Shown piece by piece: positions 18,700 to 28,698 of a stretch of DNA of 64,000 nucleotides; positions within the stretch are counted from its first letter, which is position 1, and the number at the start of each line of letters is the position of its first letter. The stretch covers positions 124,001-188,000 of the forward strand of contig JACBXO010000004.1 of the NCBI GenBank assembly GCA_015863195.1, read 5' to 3'. The translations under genes and the position numbers were made by a program. The stretch comes from Aerococcaceae bacterium DSM 111022 (GTDB lineage Bacteria; Bacillota; Bacilli; Lactobacillales; Aerococcaceae). The notes under the pieces were generated by a model. The model did not search any database. It saw only the letters and a program-made list of their open reading frames with translations, and was not told the origin of the DNA.

Positions 18700-18722
18700 A
18701 AAATAAGAAGGGAATGTTTTGT

Positions 18723-19961
18723 ATGAAGAAAGTTACTAAGTGGATGAAGGGGCTAATGGCTGCAGGTGTATTAGCAGTTCCATTTGCAACAAGTTTTGTA
18801 AGCGTTGCCGAAGTATCAGCACAAGATAAATTAATCGTAGCAGCTGGAGGGCACTATGATTATGTAGCGGCAAATATTGACCAATTTACTGAGGAAACAG
18901 GTATCGAGGTTGAAGTTTGGGACCGTGACATGTTTGATGTTTTAGATGGTTTATCATTAGATGGACCTGCTGGAACTGGTGCTGATGTTATGATTGCTCC
19001 TTATGACCGTGTTGGGTCACTTGGTGTGTCAGGACAAATTCAACCAATGGAATTAAATGGAGACATTTATGATGACACAGATGCTCAACAAGTAACTGCA
19101 AATGATACAATCTTTGGTGCACCAACAGTAATCGAGTCAATTGTATTATATTACAATACTGAATTATTAGACGCTGCTCCAGAAACATTTGAAGACTTAG
19201 AAGCAATCGCACAAGATGAAGCTTTTGCGTTCGAAGGTGAAGAAGGTAAAAACGTTGGATTCTTAGCTAACTGGGTTGACTTCTACATGGCTTACGGATT
19301 AATTTCTGGTTATGGTGGATATGTATTCGGTGAAGACGGAACAAATCCTCAAGATATCGGATTAAACAATGAAGGTGCTATCGAAGGTATCCAATACGCA
19401 ACAGAATGGTATCAAAACACTTGGCCACAAGGTATGTTAGACGTTACTTCTGCACCAGACTTTGTAAAACAATCATTCATGGATGGTAACACTGCAGCAA
19501 TTATCGCTGGACCATGGGAAGCAGCAAGCTTAAATGATGCAGGCGTTCCTTACGAAGTTGTTAAAATTCCTACATTAAACAATGGTGAAGAATATCAACC
19601 ATTTGGTGGAGGTAAAGCTTGGACAATTTCAACATACGCTCAAAACGTTGAAGGTGCTCAACGATTCATAGAGTGGGTAACTTCAGAAGAACAACAAATG
19701 GTGATGTATGAACAATTAAACGAAGTTCCAGCTAACCAAAACGCACGTAGTCAAGTAGCTGAAAGTGATAATGCTTTAGCTCAAGCGGTAATCGAAGTTT
19801 ATAACAACGCTGTTCCAATGCCAAACATTTTAGAAATGGCTGAGGTTTGGACAGGTGCTGAGAGTATGATGTTTGATGCAGCTTCAGGTAATAGTACAGC
19901 TGAAGAATCAGCAAACGCAGCAGTACAATTAATTTCAGATTCGATCGCTCAGAAATACTAA
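18723..19961 (+). CDS. malE: Maltose/maltodextrin ABC transporter substrate-binding protein
   Basis: Extracellular solute-binding protein family 1, serving MalFGK. The start is ATG 18723, about 10 nt after AGAAGGG. The signal peptide of about 34 residues ends VSAQ and has no lipobox Cys. Mature motifs typical of MalE-like proteins include DVMIAPYDRVG, GAPTVIESIVLYYN, AAIIAGPWE and an aromatic GGGKAWTIS stretch. Length is about 413 aa. A hairpin terminator 15 bp after the stop probably attenuates transcription into malF, giving excess binding protein over permease. Confidence 0.9.
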   Translation: MKKVTKWMKGLMAAGVLAVPFATSFVSVAEVSAQDKLIVAAGGHYDYVAANIDQFTEETGIEVEVWDRDMFDVLDGLSLDGPAGTGADVMIAPYDRVGSLGVSGQIQPMELNGDIYDDTDAQQVTANDTIFGAPTVIESIVLYYNTELLDAAPETFEDLEAIAQDEAFAFEGEEGKNVGFLANWVDFYMAYGLISGYGGYVFGEDGTNPQDIGLNNEGAIEGIQYATEWYQNTWPQGMLDVTSAPDFVKQSFMDGNTAAIIAGPWEAASLNDAGVPYEVVKIPTLNNGEEYQPFGGGKAWTISTYAQNVEGAQRFIEWVTSEEQQMVMYEQLNEVPANQNARSQVAESDNALAQAVIEVYNNAVPMPNILEMAEVWTGAESMMFDAASGNSTAEESANAAVQLISDSIAQKY

Positions 19962-19976
19962 TCGACTTGAAAATCT

Positions 19977-20013
19977 GGAGACAGCCTTACATTGGTGAGG
20001 CGTCTCCTTTTTT
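19977..20013 (+). terminator. Intra-operon attenuator between malE and malF
   Basis: GGAGAC (19977-19982) pairs with GTCTCC (20002-20007), extended inside by AGCCT/AGGC, and is followed by a T-rich run. The rest of 20014-20124 shows no clear second promoter. Confidence 0.75.
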
Positions 20014-20124
20014 CTAATATAGACTCAATTGATGTTTGAACTACTATATTTTTATGTGATGCTATTATTCAACATAGTGGTTCGGCATTGCTTGGTCCGA
20101 CTACTTTAGAAATGAGAGATTTAA

Positions 20125-21432
20125 ATGGAAATAAAAGAAAAGAATATAAAGAATCCCACACAAGCAGCGCTACTCTCGTTAGTACCGGGCTTGGGACAGC
20201 TTTATAATAAACAAACAATTAAAGCAATTGCCTTTTTCGCGATTACATTACTATTCATTTATGAAATGACTGTATTTGGATACCAAGCGCTCATTGATTT
20301 TATGACCCTTGGTGTAACGCCGTTTGAGGATCATTCGCTATTTATGATGATTCGAGGTACGATTCAGATTCTCGTCACCATTATATTTATTGGTTTCTAT
20401 ATTTTTAATATCATTGATGCTTACCGTGTTGCTACAAGATGGAATACGGGGCTGGAAGTGAGTCAAACATTTAGTGATTTGACGACTAATATTTATCAAA
20501 ATGGTTTCCCATATTTACTGATTGTTCCGGCTTACTTGATGATGATTTTTGCCATCATCTTCCCGGTTCTTGTAACAGTATTTATGGCATTTATGGACTA
20601 TAGTTTTATGAACATGCCACCGGCAAACTTATTAAATTGGGTAGGATTAGAGAATTTCCAAGATATTTTCTTCCTAAGTACCTTTAGAGATGCTTTCCTC
20701 TCTGTATTTAGCTGGACAATAATTTGGACTTTAAGTGCTACTACTTTACAAATCGTTGTTGGTGTCTTTACAGCAGTGGTTGCTAACCAACCATTTATTA
20801 AATTTAAACGTTTCTTCGGGGTTGTATTCTTACTTCCTTGGGCAGTACCAGCGTTTATTACGATTTTATCGTTCTCAAATATGTTTAACGACTCTTTTGG
20901 TGCGATTAACACTCAAGTTATCCCGTTCTTTAACCAATTGATTCCATTTGTGGATATTGGAACAATACCTTGGAAGACGGATCCTACTTGGACGAAAGCA
21001 GCTATCATCATGATCCAAGGGTGGCTAGGTTTCCCATACATTTATGTAATGGTAACCAGTATTCTTCAATCTATTCCAGGTGACTTATATGAAGCAGCAC
21101 GTATTGATGGTGCTGGAGCATTGCGTCAATTTAAAGATATTACATTACCAACGATTTTAGCAGTTGCTGCACCTGTATTTATTACGCAATACACAGGAAA
21201 CTTCAACAACTTCTCAATGATTTACCTATTTAACAACGGTGGACCAGGTAGTGTTGGTGGAGGTGCTGGTGCGACGGACATTCTAATTTCTTGGATCTTC
21301 AAGTTAACGAATGGTCAATCACCACAATATTCATTAGCCGCAGCTTTAACAATTATCGTATCGCTATTGGTTATTGGTATTTCAATGATCGTCTTCAAAC
21401 GTACTGGATCATTTAATATGGAGGATGAATAA
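20125..21432 (+). CDS. malF: Maltodextrin ABC transporter permease MalF
   Basis: Inner-membrane permease of 435 aa. The N-terminus holds an extra hydrophobic region starting [19 protein letters not shown], as in MalC/MalF of other lactic-acid bacteria. The ABC coupling (EAA) loop reads [21 protein letters not shown]. About eight membrane segments are seen. It partners MalG and MalK. malG starts 2 bp after its stop. The ribosome binding site is weak (GAGAGA), consistent with lower expression than malE. Confidence 0.93.
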   Translation: MEIKEKNIKNPTQAALLSLVPGLGQLYNKQTIKAIAFFAITLLFIYEMTVFGYQALIDFMTLGVTPFEDHSLFMMIRGTIQILVTIIFIGFYIFNIIDAYRVATRWNTGLEVSQTFSDLTTNIYQNGFPYLLIVPAYLMMIFAIIFPVLVTVFMAFMDYSFMNMPPANLLNWVGLENFQDIFFLSTFRDAFLSVFSWTIIWTLSATTLQIVVGVFTAVVANQPFIKFKRFFGVVFLLPWAVPAFITILSFSNMFNDSFGAINTQVIPFFNQLIPFVDIGTIPWKTDPTWTKAAIIMIQGWLGFPYIYVMVTSILQSIPGDLYEAARIDGAGALRQFKDITLPTILAVAAPVFITQYTGNFNNFSMIYLFNNGGPGSVGGGAGATDILISWIFKLTNGQSPQYSLAAALTIIVSLLVIGISMIVFKRTGSFNMEDE

Positions 21433-21434
21433 TT

Positions 21435-22286
21435 ATGAAAAACGTAACTCAGTCAGCCAAATTTAATCGATTCCTGGGACGCTTTTTCACTTACCTTTAT
21501 ATGATTGTTCTATCAATCATTATTATTTATCCATTGTTAATTACCGCTTCTTCAGCATTCCAAGGCGGGAATACAACAGCGTTCGTTCTAGATTTCTCTA
21601 GAGATTGGACATTGGATAATTTTGTACGACTATTTGATGAAACACTATACGGGACTTGGTATTGGAATACATTAGTCATCGCGGTATCAACGATGGTTAT
21701 CCAAGTAGCGATTATTACCATTGCAGGTTATGCATACAGTCGTTACCGTTTCCTTGGGCGTAAAAACTCATTAAAATTCTTTATCATTGTTCAAATGGTA
21801 CCAACGACAGCTGCCTTAACAGCCTTCTTCGTAATGGCGTTCTTATTACGTGCATTAAACCAACCATGGTTCCTAACGGCGCTATATATTGGTGGGGGTA
21901 TTCCGATGAATACTTATTTAATGAAAGGGTACTTTGATACAGTTCCTTATGATTTAGATGAGTCGGCTAAAATTGATGGGGCAGGACACTTGAAACGTTT
22001 TTGGGATATTGTCCTTCCATTAGTGCGACCTATGATTGCAGTTCAAGCACTTTGGGCATTCATGGGACCATTTGGTGACTATATCTTGGCTCGTTTCTTA
22101 CTGAGAACTCAAGAATCATATACCGTAGCCGTTGGTTTACAGACTATGATTAGTGACCCGACAAATCAACAAGTATCGCTCTTTGCAGCGGGGGCAATTT
22201 TAATCGCTGTACCAATTTCGATTCTGTTCTTTGCACTTCAAAAGAACTTTGTATCGGGATTAACGAGCGGTGGTACTAAAGGATGA
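21435..22286 (+). CDS. malG: Maltodextrin ABC transporter permease MalG
   Basis: Permease of 283 aa with six predicted membrane segments. The EAA loop is [21 protein letters not shown] and the C-terminus ends in [11 protein letters not shown], the typical MalG tail (family pattern VxGLTAGAVKG). It pairs with MalF. Its last codons overlap malA by 4 bp (ATGA), which couples their translation. Confidence 0.94.
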   Translation: MKNVTQSAKFNRFLGRFFTYLYMIVLSIIIIYPLLITASSAFQGGNTTAFVLDFSRDWTLDNFVRLFDETLYGTWYWNTLVIAVSTMVIQVAIITIAGYAYSRYRFLGRKNSLKFFIIVQMVPTTAALTAFFVMAFLLRALNQPWFLTALYIGGGIPMNTYLMKGYFDTVPYDLDESAKIDGAGHLKRFWDIVLPLVRPMIAVQALWAFMGPFGDYILARFLLRTQESYTVAVGLQTMISDPTNQQVSLFAAGAILIAVPISILFFALQKNFVSGLTSGGTKG

Positions 22287-23140
22287 CAAAGGCTCTATCA
22301 CACTATTTTCCGCTTAACTATTTTCAAACGATTATTTCACCGACCCGTTCATTTACAAACCGCAAGTATTTAAGTGTATTGCAACAAATCATTGTGATTA
22401 TCTTTTTGCAAGCACTGCTAATGATGCCTTTATCGCTTCAGCTAGCTCAAGTGAATGAAGTGGATTTAACTATCTATTTCCCAACGGTTATTGAAACAAT
22501 GGATGATGAAATAGTAACGGGTTTACAAGAAGCATATGAAGCCAATGAAAGTGCGGTCATTCGCGAAAATGATGAGGTATATATATCATACATAGCGGAT
22601 GAAACGATTGATTTAGAATCAATCACCCAACCCTTAGTTTTTACCCTGGGACAAGATAATATTGCTATTCGAGAACCAGATAGTATTACATTTGAACAAG
22701 CGATTGATGTTGATCGAATGATGCAACAAGAGGGTGTGGATGCTTTCATTAGTGAGCTGAGTCGTCAATTTACAAGTGCTAACCGTTTATCTATCTACCT
22801 AACTGGAGTAATCAATATAACAATGCTCGTTTTATTGAATGTGTTAGGGCTTATTCTAGGTACAAGTTTTATTTTAAGTTTTATGAAAAATTTAGATCAA
22901 TTCGATATTCATGGGTTTAAAGATGCGTTTCAAGTGGTATTAAATACGATGGGGCTACCAACATTAATTGCTGCTATCATTGGGTTTATATCAAGTGATA
23001 CGGCACTTGTATTTACAATTCAAGGCTTAGGATTCGTCCTAATGCTGATGTTATCTTATTGGAACACGCATTTTAATGATGCCTATGCTGAAAGACAAAG
23101 AATCAAGAAAAATCGAAAAGATGAGAAAGAGGTTTTCTAA
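22283..23140 (+). CDS. malA: DUF1189 membrane protein MalA
   Basis: The DUF1189 family is a common third membrane gene in maltodextrin operons of streptococci and relatives; its biochemical role is unclear. The 285-residue product has one membrane segment near residue 40, an outer domain of about 120 residues, then three or four membrane segments in the C-terminal half, and a basic end ([11 protein letters not shown]). It sits between malG (4-bp overlap) and malK (adjacent stop and start). Confidence 0.8.
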   Translation: MTKALSHYFPLNYFQTIISPTRSFTNRKYLSVLQQIIVIIFLQALLMMPLSLQLAQVNEVDLTIYFPTVIETMDDEIVTGLQEAYEANESAVIRENDEVYISYIADETIDLESITQPLVFTLGQDNIAIREPDSITFEQAIDVDRMMQQEGVDAFISELSRQFTSANRLSIYLTGVINITMLVLLNVLGLILGTSFILSFMKNLDQFDIHGFKDAFQVVLNTMGLPTLIAAIIGFISSDTALVFTIQGLGFVLMLMLSYWNTHFNDAYAERQRIKKNRKDEKEVF

Positions 23141-24241
23141 ATGGTCGAAATTAATTTAAACCATATATACAAACAATATCCGGGTAACGATAAGTATTCG
23201 GTCTCAGATTTTGATATGACAATCGAGGACCGTGAATTTATTGTCTTTGTTGGACCATCAGGATGTGGGAAATCAACAACATTACGTATGATCGCAGGAC
23301 TTGAAGATATTTCTCAAGGGGAACTTGTCATTGACGGAAATGTCATGAACGATGTTGAACCTAAAGACCGCGATATCGCGATGGTTTTCCAAAACTATGC
23401 CCTATACCCACATATGACAGTTTATGACAATATGGCCTATGGTCTGAAATTACGTAAATATTCCAAAGATGAAATTGATAAACGCGTTAGGGAAGCAGCA
23501 GAAATTTTAGGTTTAACTGATTTACTTGAACGTAAACCTGCAGCCCTTTCCGGAGGGCAAAGACAGCGTGTTGCTTTAGGACGTGCTATCGTCCGTGACG
23601 CGAAGGTGTTCCTCATGGATGAGCCTTTATCAAACTTAGACGCGAAATTACGTGTTCAAATGCGTACTGAAATTGCTAAGCTACATAATCGTTTAGAAAC
23701 AACGAGTATTTATGTTACCCATGACCAAACAGAAGCCATGACACTTGCAACACGTATTGTTGTATTGAATGAAGGAATTATTCAACAAATCGGAACGCCT
23801 GAAGATGTTTACAATAAGCCAGCTAATATTTTCGTTGCTGGATTTATGGGTTCTCCTGCGATGAATTTCTTTGATGTTACTTATAAAGATGGCCGTGTAA
23901 CTTCATCCGTCTTTGACTTTGAAGCACAGCCTCCTTTTAGAAGAATTTTAGATTCAAATAACTATGACGGCAAAGAACTTGTCTTTGGTATTCGTCCTGA
24001 AGATATTCACGCTGAGCAAGTCGTAATGGATGCTAATCCTGAAGCGCACATTGAAGGGAAGGTATTGGTTAAGGAAATGACTGGTGCCGAAGCAGTTCTA
24101 TACTTAGAACGTGATGGTATTGAATGGATCGCTCGTCTTGATCCGCGTGACACGCGTGAAATTGGCGAAGTGGTTGATTTAGGTATGAACCTAACCAAAG
24201 GTCATTTCTTCGATAAAGAAACTGGCGAAGTTCTGCGTTAA
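23141..24241 (+). CDS. malK: Sugar ABC transporter ATP-binding protein MalK/MsmK
   Basis: ATPase subunit of the carbohydrate uptake transporter-1 family. Walker A is GPSGCGKST, signature [14 protein letters not shown], Walker [15 protein letters not shown], and switch His in YVTHDQTEA. The C-terminal third is the OB-fold regulatory domain with GIRPEDIH. Length is 366 aa. Because sugar importers in this group often share one ATPase, it may also serve other transporters. It closes the mal operon. Confidence 0.94.
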   Translation: MVEINLNHIYKQYPGNDKYSVSDFDMTIEDREFIVFVGPSGCGKSTTLRMIAGLEDISQGELVIDGNVMNDVEPKDRDIAMVFQNYALYPHMTVYDNMAYGLKLRKYSKDEIDKRVREAAEILGLTDLLERKPAALSGGQRQRVALGRAIVRDAKVFLMDEPLSNLDAKLRVQMRTEIAKLHNRLETTSIYVTHDQTEAMTLATRIVVLNEGIIQQIGTPEDVYNKPANIFVAGFMGSPAMNFFDVTYKDGRVTSSVFDFEAQPPFRRILDSNNYDGKELVFGIRPEDIHAEQVVMDANPEAHIEGKVLVKEMTGAEAVLYLERDGIEWIARLDPRDTREIGEVVDLGMNLTKGHFFDKETGEVLR

Positions 24242-24257
24242 TATGTTTGTGCATTTT

Positions 24258-24280
24258 AAACTCCCTCCGGGGAGTTTTTT
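24258..24280 (+). terminator. Terminator after malK
   Basis: AACTCC pairs with GGAGTT around a short CCTCCGG-containing loop and is followed by T6. Confidence 0.75.
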
Positions 24281-24322
24281 ATTTTGGAAAAGTATTCCAG
24301 AACTGCTTTCTGTGAGTGAACG

Positions 24323-24380
24323 TTGAAAAAGTAACTAACTTACGTGCAGAGACTGAGTTAGTTTTACAGTAGCCTTTCAA
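24323..24380. repeat. Single-copy imperfect hairpin in the malK-malQ gap
   Basis: Outer arms TTGAAA (24323-24328) and TTTCAA (24375-24380) enclose inner arms CTAACT (24335-24340) and AGTTAG (24356-24361). No coding frame is present. It resembles the palindromic units seen in other gaps of the window, but is present once here. Confidence 0.35.
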
Positions 24381-24395
24381 CAATCAAATCCACAA

Positions 24396-24440
24396 CATAA
24401 AAAACGAGGGAGCTCTCAGTAAAACTGAGTTCTCCCCCGA
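24396..24440 (-). terminator. Terminator of malQ
   Basis: On the minus strand CGGGGGAGAACTCAGT and ACTGAGAGCTCCCTCG form a long stem with few mismatches, followed by a T run (plus-strand A run 24396-24404). Confidence 0.8.
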
Positions 24441-24455
24441 TGTGGGTGGGATTTA

Positions 24456-25988
24456 TTAATATTCATCCACTTCGATTGAAGTTTCAACCTCTTCTGCTGC
24501 ATATTCACGGAAGTAAGTTTCAGTTAAATCAATCAAGCGTTCTTTAAGGTCAACGGTAATGTCGCCTTCTTCCATACGCCAGCGCCAGTTGATACCAATT
24601 GTATTTGGTTCATTCATACGGGCGTCATTGTCTAATTCAAGCAAGTCTTGCATTGTGTAAATGGCTGTATTTGCTGGACTTTGTGCAATACCACGGTTTA
24701 ATGCATTAGCCGGAGATTCTCCTCTACGACGCATTAAATATTCATCCATTTGGTCACGTTGTATTTGAGTCGCTGCGTCTTGATACCAACCTAATGCGGT
24801 CATATTATCGTGGGTACCGACATATGCAATACTATGTGCTTGGAAATGATGCGGTAGGTCACGTGAATCTTCAACACCATTGAATCCGAATTGTAAAATA
24901 CGCATTCCAGGATAACCTGAATCTTCAAGTAATTGTTCAACGTCTTTGGTTAAGAAACCTAAATCTTCGGCAATGATTTGTAATTCGCCAAGGTCTTCTT
25001 TGATGGCATCGAATAATTTCATACCTGGACCTTTTGTCCACTTACCTGCTGCTGCAGATTCAGCACCAAAGGGCACTTCCCAGAATGATTCGAACCCTTT
25101 GAAATGATCAATACGAACATAGTCATATAACTCGAAGTTAGCTTCTAAACGGCGTTTCCACCAGTCATAATTATTGTCATCCATATATTCCCAGTTATAA
25201 ATTGGATTACCCCAATACTGTCCTTCATCTGAGAAATTATCAGGTGGTGTTCCAGATACTGTTAACGGAACTAAGTTCTCGTCCACCTTGAATAGATGTG
25301 GTGTTTGCCACATTTCAACGCTATCTAAAGAAACATAGATAGGTAGGTCTCCAATGATTGAAATATTTTTCGAGTTGGCATAAGTTTTCAACTCTAACCA
25401 CTGTTGATTGAAGAAGAATTGTGTCACTAAGTGATAATTAATCTTATCTTGTAATGCTGAACGGTATTGGTCAAGCGTTTCAGCATCACGGTATTTTACC
25501 TTGTCATCCCATTCAGTCCAAGATTTATTATCATTGACTTCTTTGATAGACATAAACTCAGAGAAAGGCTCTAGCCAATCTGCATTATGATTAATGAAAG
25601 CTTGATATACCTCGCTATGGCCATGTAAGCGTAAGAAGTTGCTGACCGCTTTTTCTAAAATAGGGCGGCGGTTATAGAATACCTTTTCGTAATCGACGTC
25701 GATTGGATTATCGCCAAAGTCGATACCTTCAATATCTGATGCAGCCAAATAGTCTTTTTCAACAAGTCTAGGTAAATCGATAAAGTGTGTATTTCCAGCA
25801 AAAGCTGAGAAAGATTGATAAGGTGAGTCGCCGTAACTAGTTGTTGTTAACGGTAGAATTTGCCAGTAAGTTTGCTTTGTTTCATGTAAGAAATCAACAA
25901 AGTCGTAAGCTGATTCGCCGAAACTACCGATACCATATTCGTTAGGTAATGAGGATATGTGCATTAAAACACCACTCGCACGTTTCAT
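24456..25988 (-). CDS. malQ: 4-alpha-glucanotransferase (amylomaltase)
   Basis: GH77 disproportionating enzyme that moves glucosyl units between maltodextrins and releases glucose. The start is ATG at 25988, just after GGAGG on the minus strand; the open frame extends 58 codons further upstream but that part crosses the promoter. Motifs: RASGVLMHISSLPNEYGIG, DLPIYV, YDYVRIDHFKGFE with the nucleophile Asp, IIAEDLG with the acid/base Glu, and YVGTHDNMT with the third Asp. Length is 510 aa. It stands alone, convergent with the mal operon, but carries the same operator. Confidence 0.95.
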   Translation of the reverse strand: MKRASGVLMHISSLPNEYGIGSFGESAYDFVDFLHETKQTYWQILPLTTTSYGDSPYQSFSAFAGNTHFIDLPRLVEKDYLAASDIEGIDFGDNPIDVDYEKVFYNRRPILEKAVSNFLRLHGHSEVYQAFINHNADWLEPFSEFMSIKEVNDNKSWTEWDDKVKYRDAETLDQYRSALQDKINYHLVTQFFFNQQWLELKTYANSKNISIIGDLPIYVSLDSVEMWQTPHLFKVDENLVPLTVSGTPPDNFSDEGQYWGNPIYNWEYMDDNNYDWWKRRLEANFELYDYVRIDHFKGFESFWEVPFGAESAAAGKWTKGPGMKLFDAIKEDLGELQIIAEDLGFLTKDVEQLLEDSGYPGMRILQFGFNGVEDSRDLPHHFQAHSIAYVGTHDNMTALGWYQDAATQIQRDQMDEYLMRRRGESPANALNRGIAQSPANTAIYTMQDLLELDNDARMNEPNTIGINWRWRMEEGDITVDLKERLIDLTETYFREYAAEEVETSIEVDEY

Positions 25989-26018
25989 ATAAAAACCTCC
26001 AATTGTATTGTTAAGATA

Positions 26019-26088
26019 ATTATATAAAAAATACGCTACTAGTGCAAACGTTTTCTGTTGAAATGCGCAACTTTTGTAAGCGTTTGCG
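26019..26088 (-). promoter_or_regulatory. malQ promoter with two cre/MalR-type boxes
   Basis: On the minus strand TTGCAC (plus 26042-26047), 17 bp, TATAAT (plus 26019-26024). Box 1, AGAAAACGTTTGCA (plus 26043-26056), overlaps the -35 exactly as in the mal operon promoter. Box 2, TGTAAGCGTTTGCG (plus 26075-26088), lies about 30 bp upstream and fits the cre pattern. Confidence 0.65.
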
Positions 26089-26142
26089 TGAAGTGTGGAT
26101 TTATCAGTTTTTTCGTAAAGAATTTCCCAAGATTTGAAATTG

Positions 26143-26200
26143 ATAGTTGAATGTCCCTTCAACTATCTTTATAATAATAGTTGAGAGAGCATTCAACTAT
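26143..26200 (+). promoter_or_regulatory. cadC-cadA promoter with two matching operators
   Basis: Promoter TTGAAT (26147-26152), 17 bp, TATAAT (26170-26175). Two palindromes with arms ATAGTTGA and TCAACTAT and the same 8-bp spacer lie at 26143-26166, over the -35, and 26177-26200, over the transcription start. This is the expected layout for repression by an ArsR/SmtB-type metal sensor such as CadC. Confidence 0.8.
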
Positions 26201-26216
26201 TAGAGAGGATGATTAG

Positions 26217-26585
26217 ATGGAACAATGTAGAGAAGATATTATTCATCAAGATGCAGTGGATAAGGTGCAAGCAGAAGCATTGGATCCAATGGGATTTCAA
26301 TCAATGTTAGTTTTTTATAAAGCAATCGCAGATGAGACGCGTCTCAAGATACTTGTCAGTTTAACAAGTCATGAATTGTGTGTGTGTGATTTGGCTTATA
26401 TTATTGGGAAATCGAAATCCGCTATTTCACATCAATTGAGGTATTTACGTGAAGCGAATTTGGTGAAAAGTCGTAAAGAAGGACGCAATGTATTCTATTC
26501 ACTGATTGATAATCATGTTGTAGATATTATAGAAAATTCTAAAACACATATACAAGAAAGTGAGGAACATCATGTCAACGTATAA
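26217..26585 (+). CDS. cadC: ArsR/SmtB-family metal-sensing repressor CadC
   Basis: Winged-helix repressor that leaves DNA when Cd, Pb or Zn binds. The 122-residue product has the ELCVCDLA motif with the two helix-4 cysteines of the CadC thiolate site and an N-terminal Cys at position 4 that could complete it. The recognition region reads KSKSAISHQLRYLREANLV. A His-rich C-terminal end (EEHHVNV) is present. It overlaps cadA by 14 bp. Twin palindromes over the promoter point to autoregulation of the pair. Confidence 0.9.
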   Translation: MEQCREDIIHQDAVDKVQAEALDPMGFQSMLVFYKAIADETRLKILVSLTSHELCVCDLAYIIGKSKSAISHQLRYLREANLVKSRKEGRNVFYSLIDNHVVDIIENSKTHIQESEEHHVNV

Positions 26586-28656
26586 ATATCAATTAAAAGG
26601 ATTGGATTGTGCGCATTGTGCCAGTAAAATTGAAGTGAAATTAAATGATCTGAAGGAAGTTGAACATGCTCATATCAATTTTATTCAGACACAATTAAAT
26701 GTTAATACGACACAAGAGAACAATCAACAATTTGTTAATGAATTACAAACACTTGTAGATTCAATTGAAGACGGAATTCAAGTCATTCCCGAGAATGAGG
26801 TTATTACATCTATAGAGGAAAAGAAATATGACTTCGACTTAATTCGGATAATTATTACTACATTTGGGTTTGCGCTAGGATTCTTTATAGAATTAACACA
26901 ATGGCAAGCGCTCATTTATTACGGCATCTTCTATTTCATTATTGCACAAGATGTTCTAGGAACTACATTTAGACAAATTAGTAAGGGAAACTGGTTTGAT
27001 GAAAACTTCTTAATGACAATTGCGACATTGGGAGCTTTTGGGATAGGTGAATATGCAGAAGCGATCGCGGTGATGCTGTTTTATCAAGTAGGCGAGTGGT
27101 TCCAAGACCGTGCTGTTGATCATTCTCGTAAATCTATTTCAGATTTGATGGATATCCGTCCAGATTTTGCATGGATTAAATCTGCGAATAATTGGACTCA
27201 AGTAGATCCAAATCAAGTGGCAGTGGATGAAATTATCTTAGTGAAACCTGGTGAGAAAGTTCCCCTCGATGGGATTGTAACTTCTGGTAATTCCACTCTA
27301 GATACATCTGCACTAACAGGTGAGTCACTGCCTCAATCAATAAGCGTAGATGGAACAATTAATTCAGGTGTTATTAATTTAACATCCCCTATAGAGGTTC
27401 AAGTAACTAAACCATTTGCACAATCTACGGTTAACCAAATTATTGAACTAGTTGAAAATGCTTCAGCTAAGAAAGCAAAGACGGAAAAATTCATTACTAA
27501 ATTTGCACGTTATTATACTCCGATTGTGGTGTTTTTAGCGATTGGTTTAGCGATTGTGCCACCATTAATTATAGGTAGCGGTTGGGAAAATTGGTTATAC
27601 CGAGCACTCCAATTTTTAGTTATTTCTTGTCCATGTGCGTTAGTTATTTCAGTGCCCTTGTCATTTTATGGTGGTATAGGTGGTGCTGCTAAGCACGGGA
27701 TCCTAGTTAAAGGTGGAAATTATTTAGAAGAGTTAGCAAAAGTTCAGACAATGGTTTTAGACAAAACTGGAACGATTACTAAGGGGAATTTTGCGGTTGA
27801 CCACGTGGAGACAAACGGTATAGATGAGGCAGAGTTGATAGAGAAATTAGCACATTTGGAAGGCCATTCATCTCATCCTATTGCACTATCAATTCGTGAG
27901 TATTACGGGAAAGACGTAGAGATAGAACGAGTAAGTGAATTAGAGGATATAGCTGGACGAGGGCTCAAAGGGAAGGTTGACGGACAATTATTTTACGCTG
28001 GAAACCGTCAATTAATGCAGGATATTAATGTTGAAGTTCCGGCGACAACAAGTGTTGCTACCCTTGTATATGTTTCAGATGGTAATGAATTGCTTGGAGT
28101 CGTTCAAATATTAGATCAAATTAAAGAGGATTCTAAACAGGCTATTCACGCACTGAAATCAATCGGTGTAGATCAAGTAGTACTGCTTTCAGGTGACCGT
28201 CAAGAAACAGTGGATGAAATTGCTGAAACAGTGGGTGTAGACGTAGCATTGGGTCATTTACTACCTCAGGATAAAGTAACCGAATTTGAGAAATTACTTG
28301 ACCAATCACATAATCAAAATGGTAATATTGCCTTTGTCGGTGATGGGATTAATGATGCTCCTGTTTTAGCGCGTGCCGATGTAGGGATTGCGATGGGGGG
28401 ATTAGGTTCAGACGCAGCGATTGAATCAGCAGACATTGTATTAATGGATGATGCGTTAACTAAATTACCAACAGCCATTGAAATCTCACGTAAAACTTTA
28501 AAAATCGCCAAACAAAATATTTATCTGGCAATTGGTATTAAGGTATTCTTTCTAATATTAGCAACATTCGGAATATCTACAATGTGGGAAGCTATTTTCG
28601 CTGATGTTGGTGTTACAATTATTGCAGTGTTTAATGCTCTACGAACTTTAAAATAA
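26572..28656 (+). CDS. cadA: Heavy-metal P1B-type ATPase CadA (Cd/Zn/Pb efflux)
   Basis: Exports divalent soft metals. ATG 26572 is chosen, following GTGAGGAA; the in-frame ATG at 26560 precedes that site. The N-terminal HMA domain has DCAHCAS. The actuator loop is LTGESLPQ, the membrane metal site SCPCALV, the phosphorylation site DKTGTIT, the HP motif GHSSHPIA, and the hinge GDGINDAPV. The last membrane helices contain the K...D pair (KVFFLILA, FADVG) typical of P1B-2 zinc/cadmium pumps. Length is about 694 aa. It is co-transcribed with cadC. Confidence 0.94.
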   Translation: MSTYKYQLKGLDCAHCASKIEVKLNDLKEVEHAHINFIQTQLNVNTTQENNQQFVNELQTLVDSIEDGIQVIPENEVITSIEEKKYDFDLIRIIITTFGFALGFFIELTQWQALIYYGIFYFIIAQDVLGTTFRQISKGNWFDENFLMTIATLGAFGIGEYAEAIAVMLFYQVGEWFQDRAVDHSRKSISDLMDIRPDFAWIKSANNWTQVDPNQVAVDEIILVKPGEKVPLDGIVTSGNSTLDTSALTGESLPQSISVDGTINSGVINLTSPIEVQVTKPFAQSTVNQIIELVENASAKKAKTEKFITKFARYYTPIVVFLAIGLAIVPPLIIGSGWENWLYRALQFLVISCPCALVISVPLSFYGGIGGAAKHGILVKGGNYLEELAKVQTMVLDKTGTITKGNFAVDHVETNGIDEAELIEKLAHLEGHSSHPIALSIREYYGKDVEIERVSELEDIAGRGLKGKVDGQLFYAGNRQLMQDINVEVPATTSVATLVYVSDGNELLGVVQILDQIKEDSKQAIHALKSIGVDQVVLLSGDRQETVDEIAETVGVDVALGHLLPQDKVTEFEKLLDQSHNQNGNIAFVGDGINDAPVLARADVGIAMGGLGSDAAIESADIVLMDDALTKLPTAIEISRKTLKIAKQNIYLAIGIKVFFLILATFGISTMWEAIFADVGVTIIAVFNALRTLK

Positions 28657-28663
28657 TGTAACG

Positions 28664-28698
28664 AAGCATCACTTCAAAATTTGAAGTGATGCTTTTTT
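28664..28698. terminator. Terminator between cadA and the convergent nitroreductase gene
   Basis: Perfect arms AAGCATCACTTCAA (28665-28678) and TTGAAGTGATGCTT (28681-28694) followed by a T run. Confidence 0.85.
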
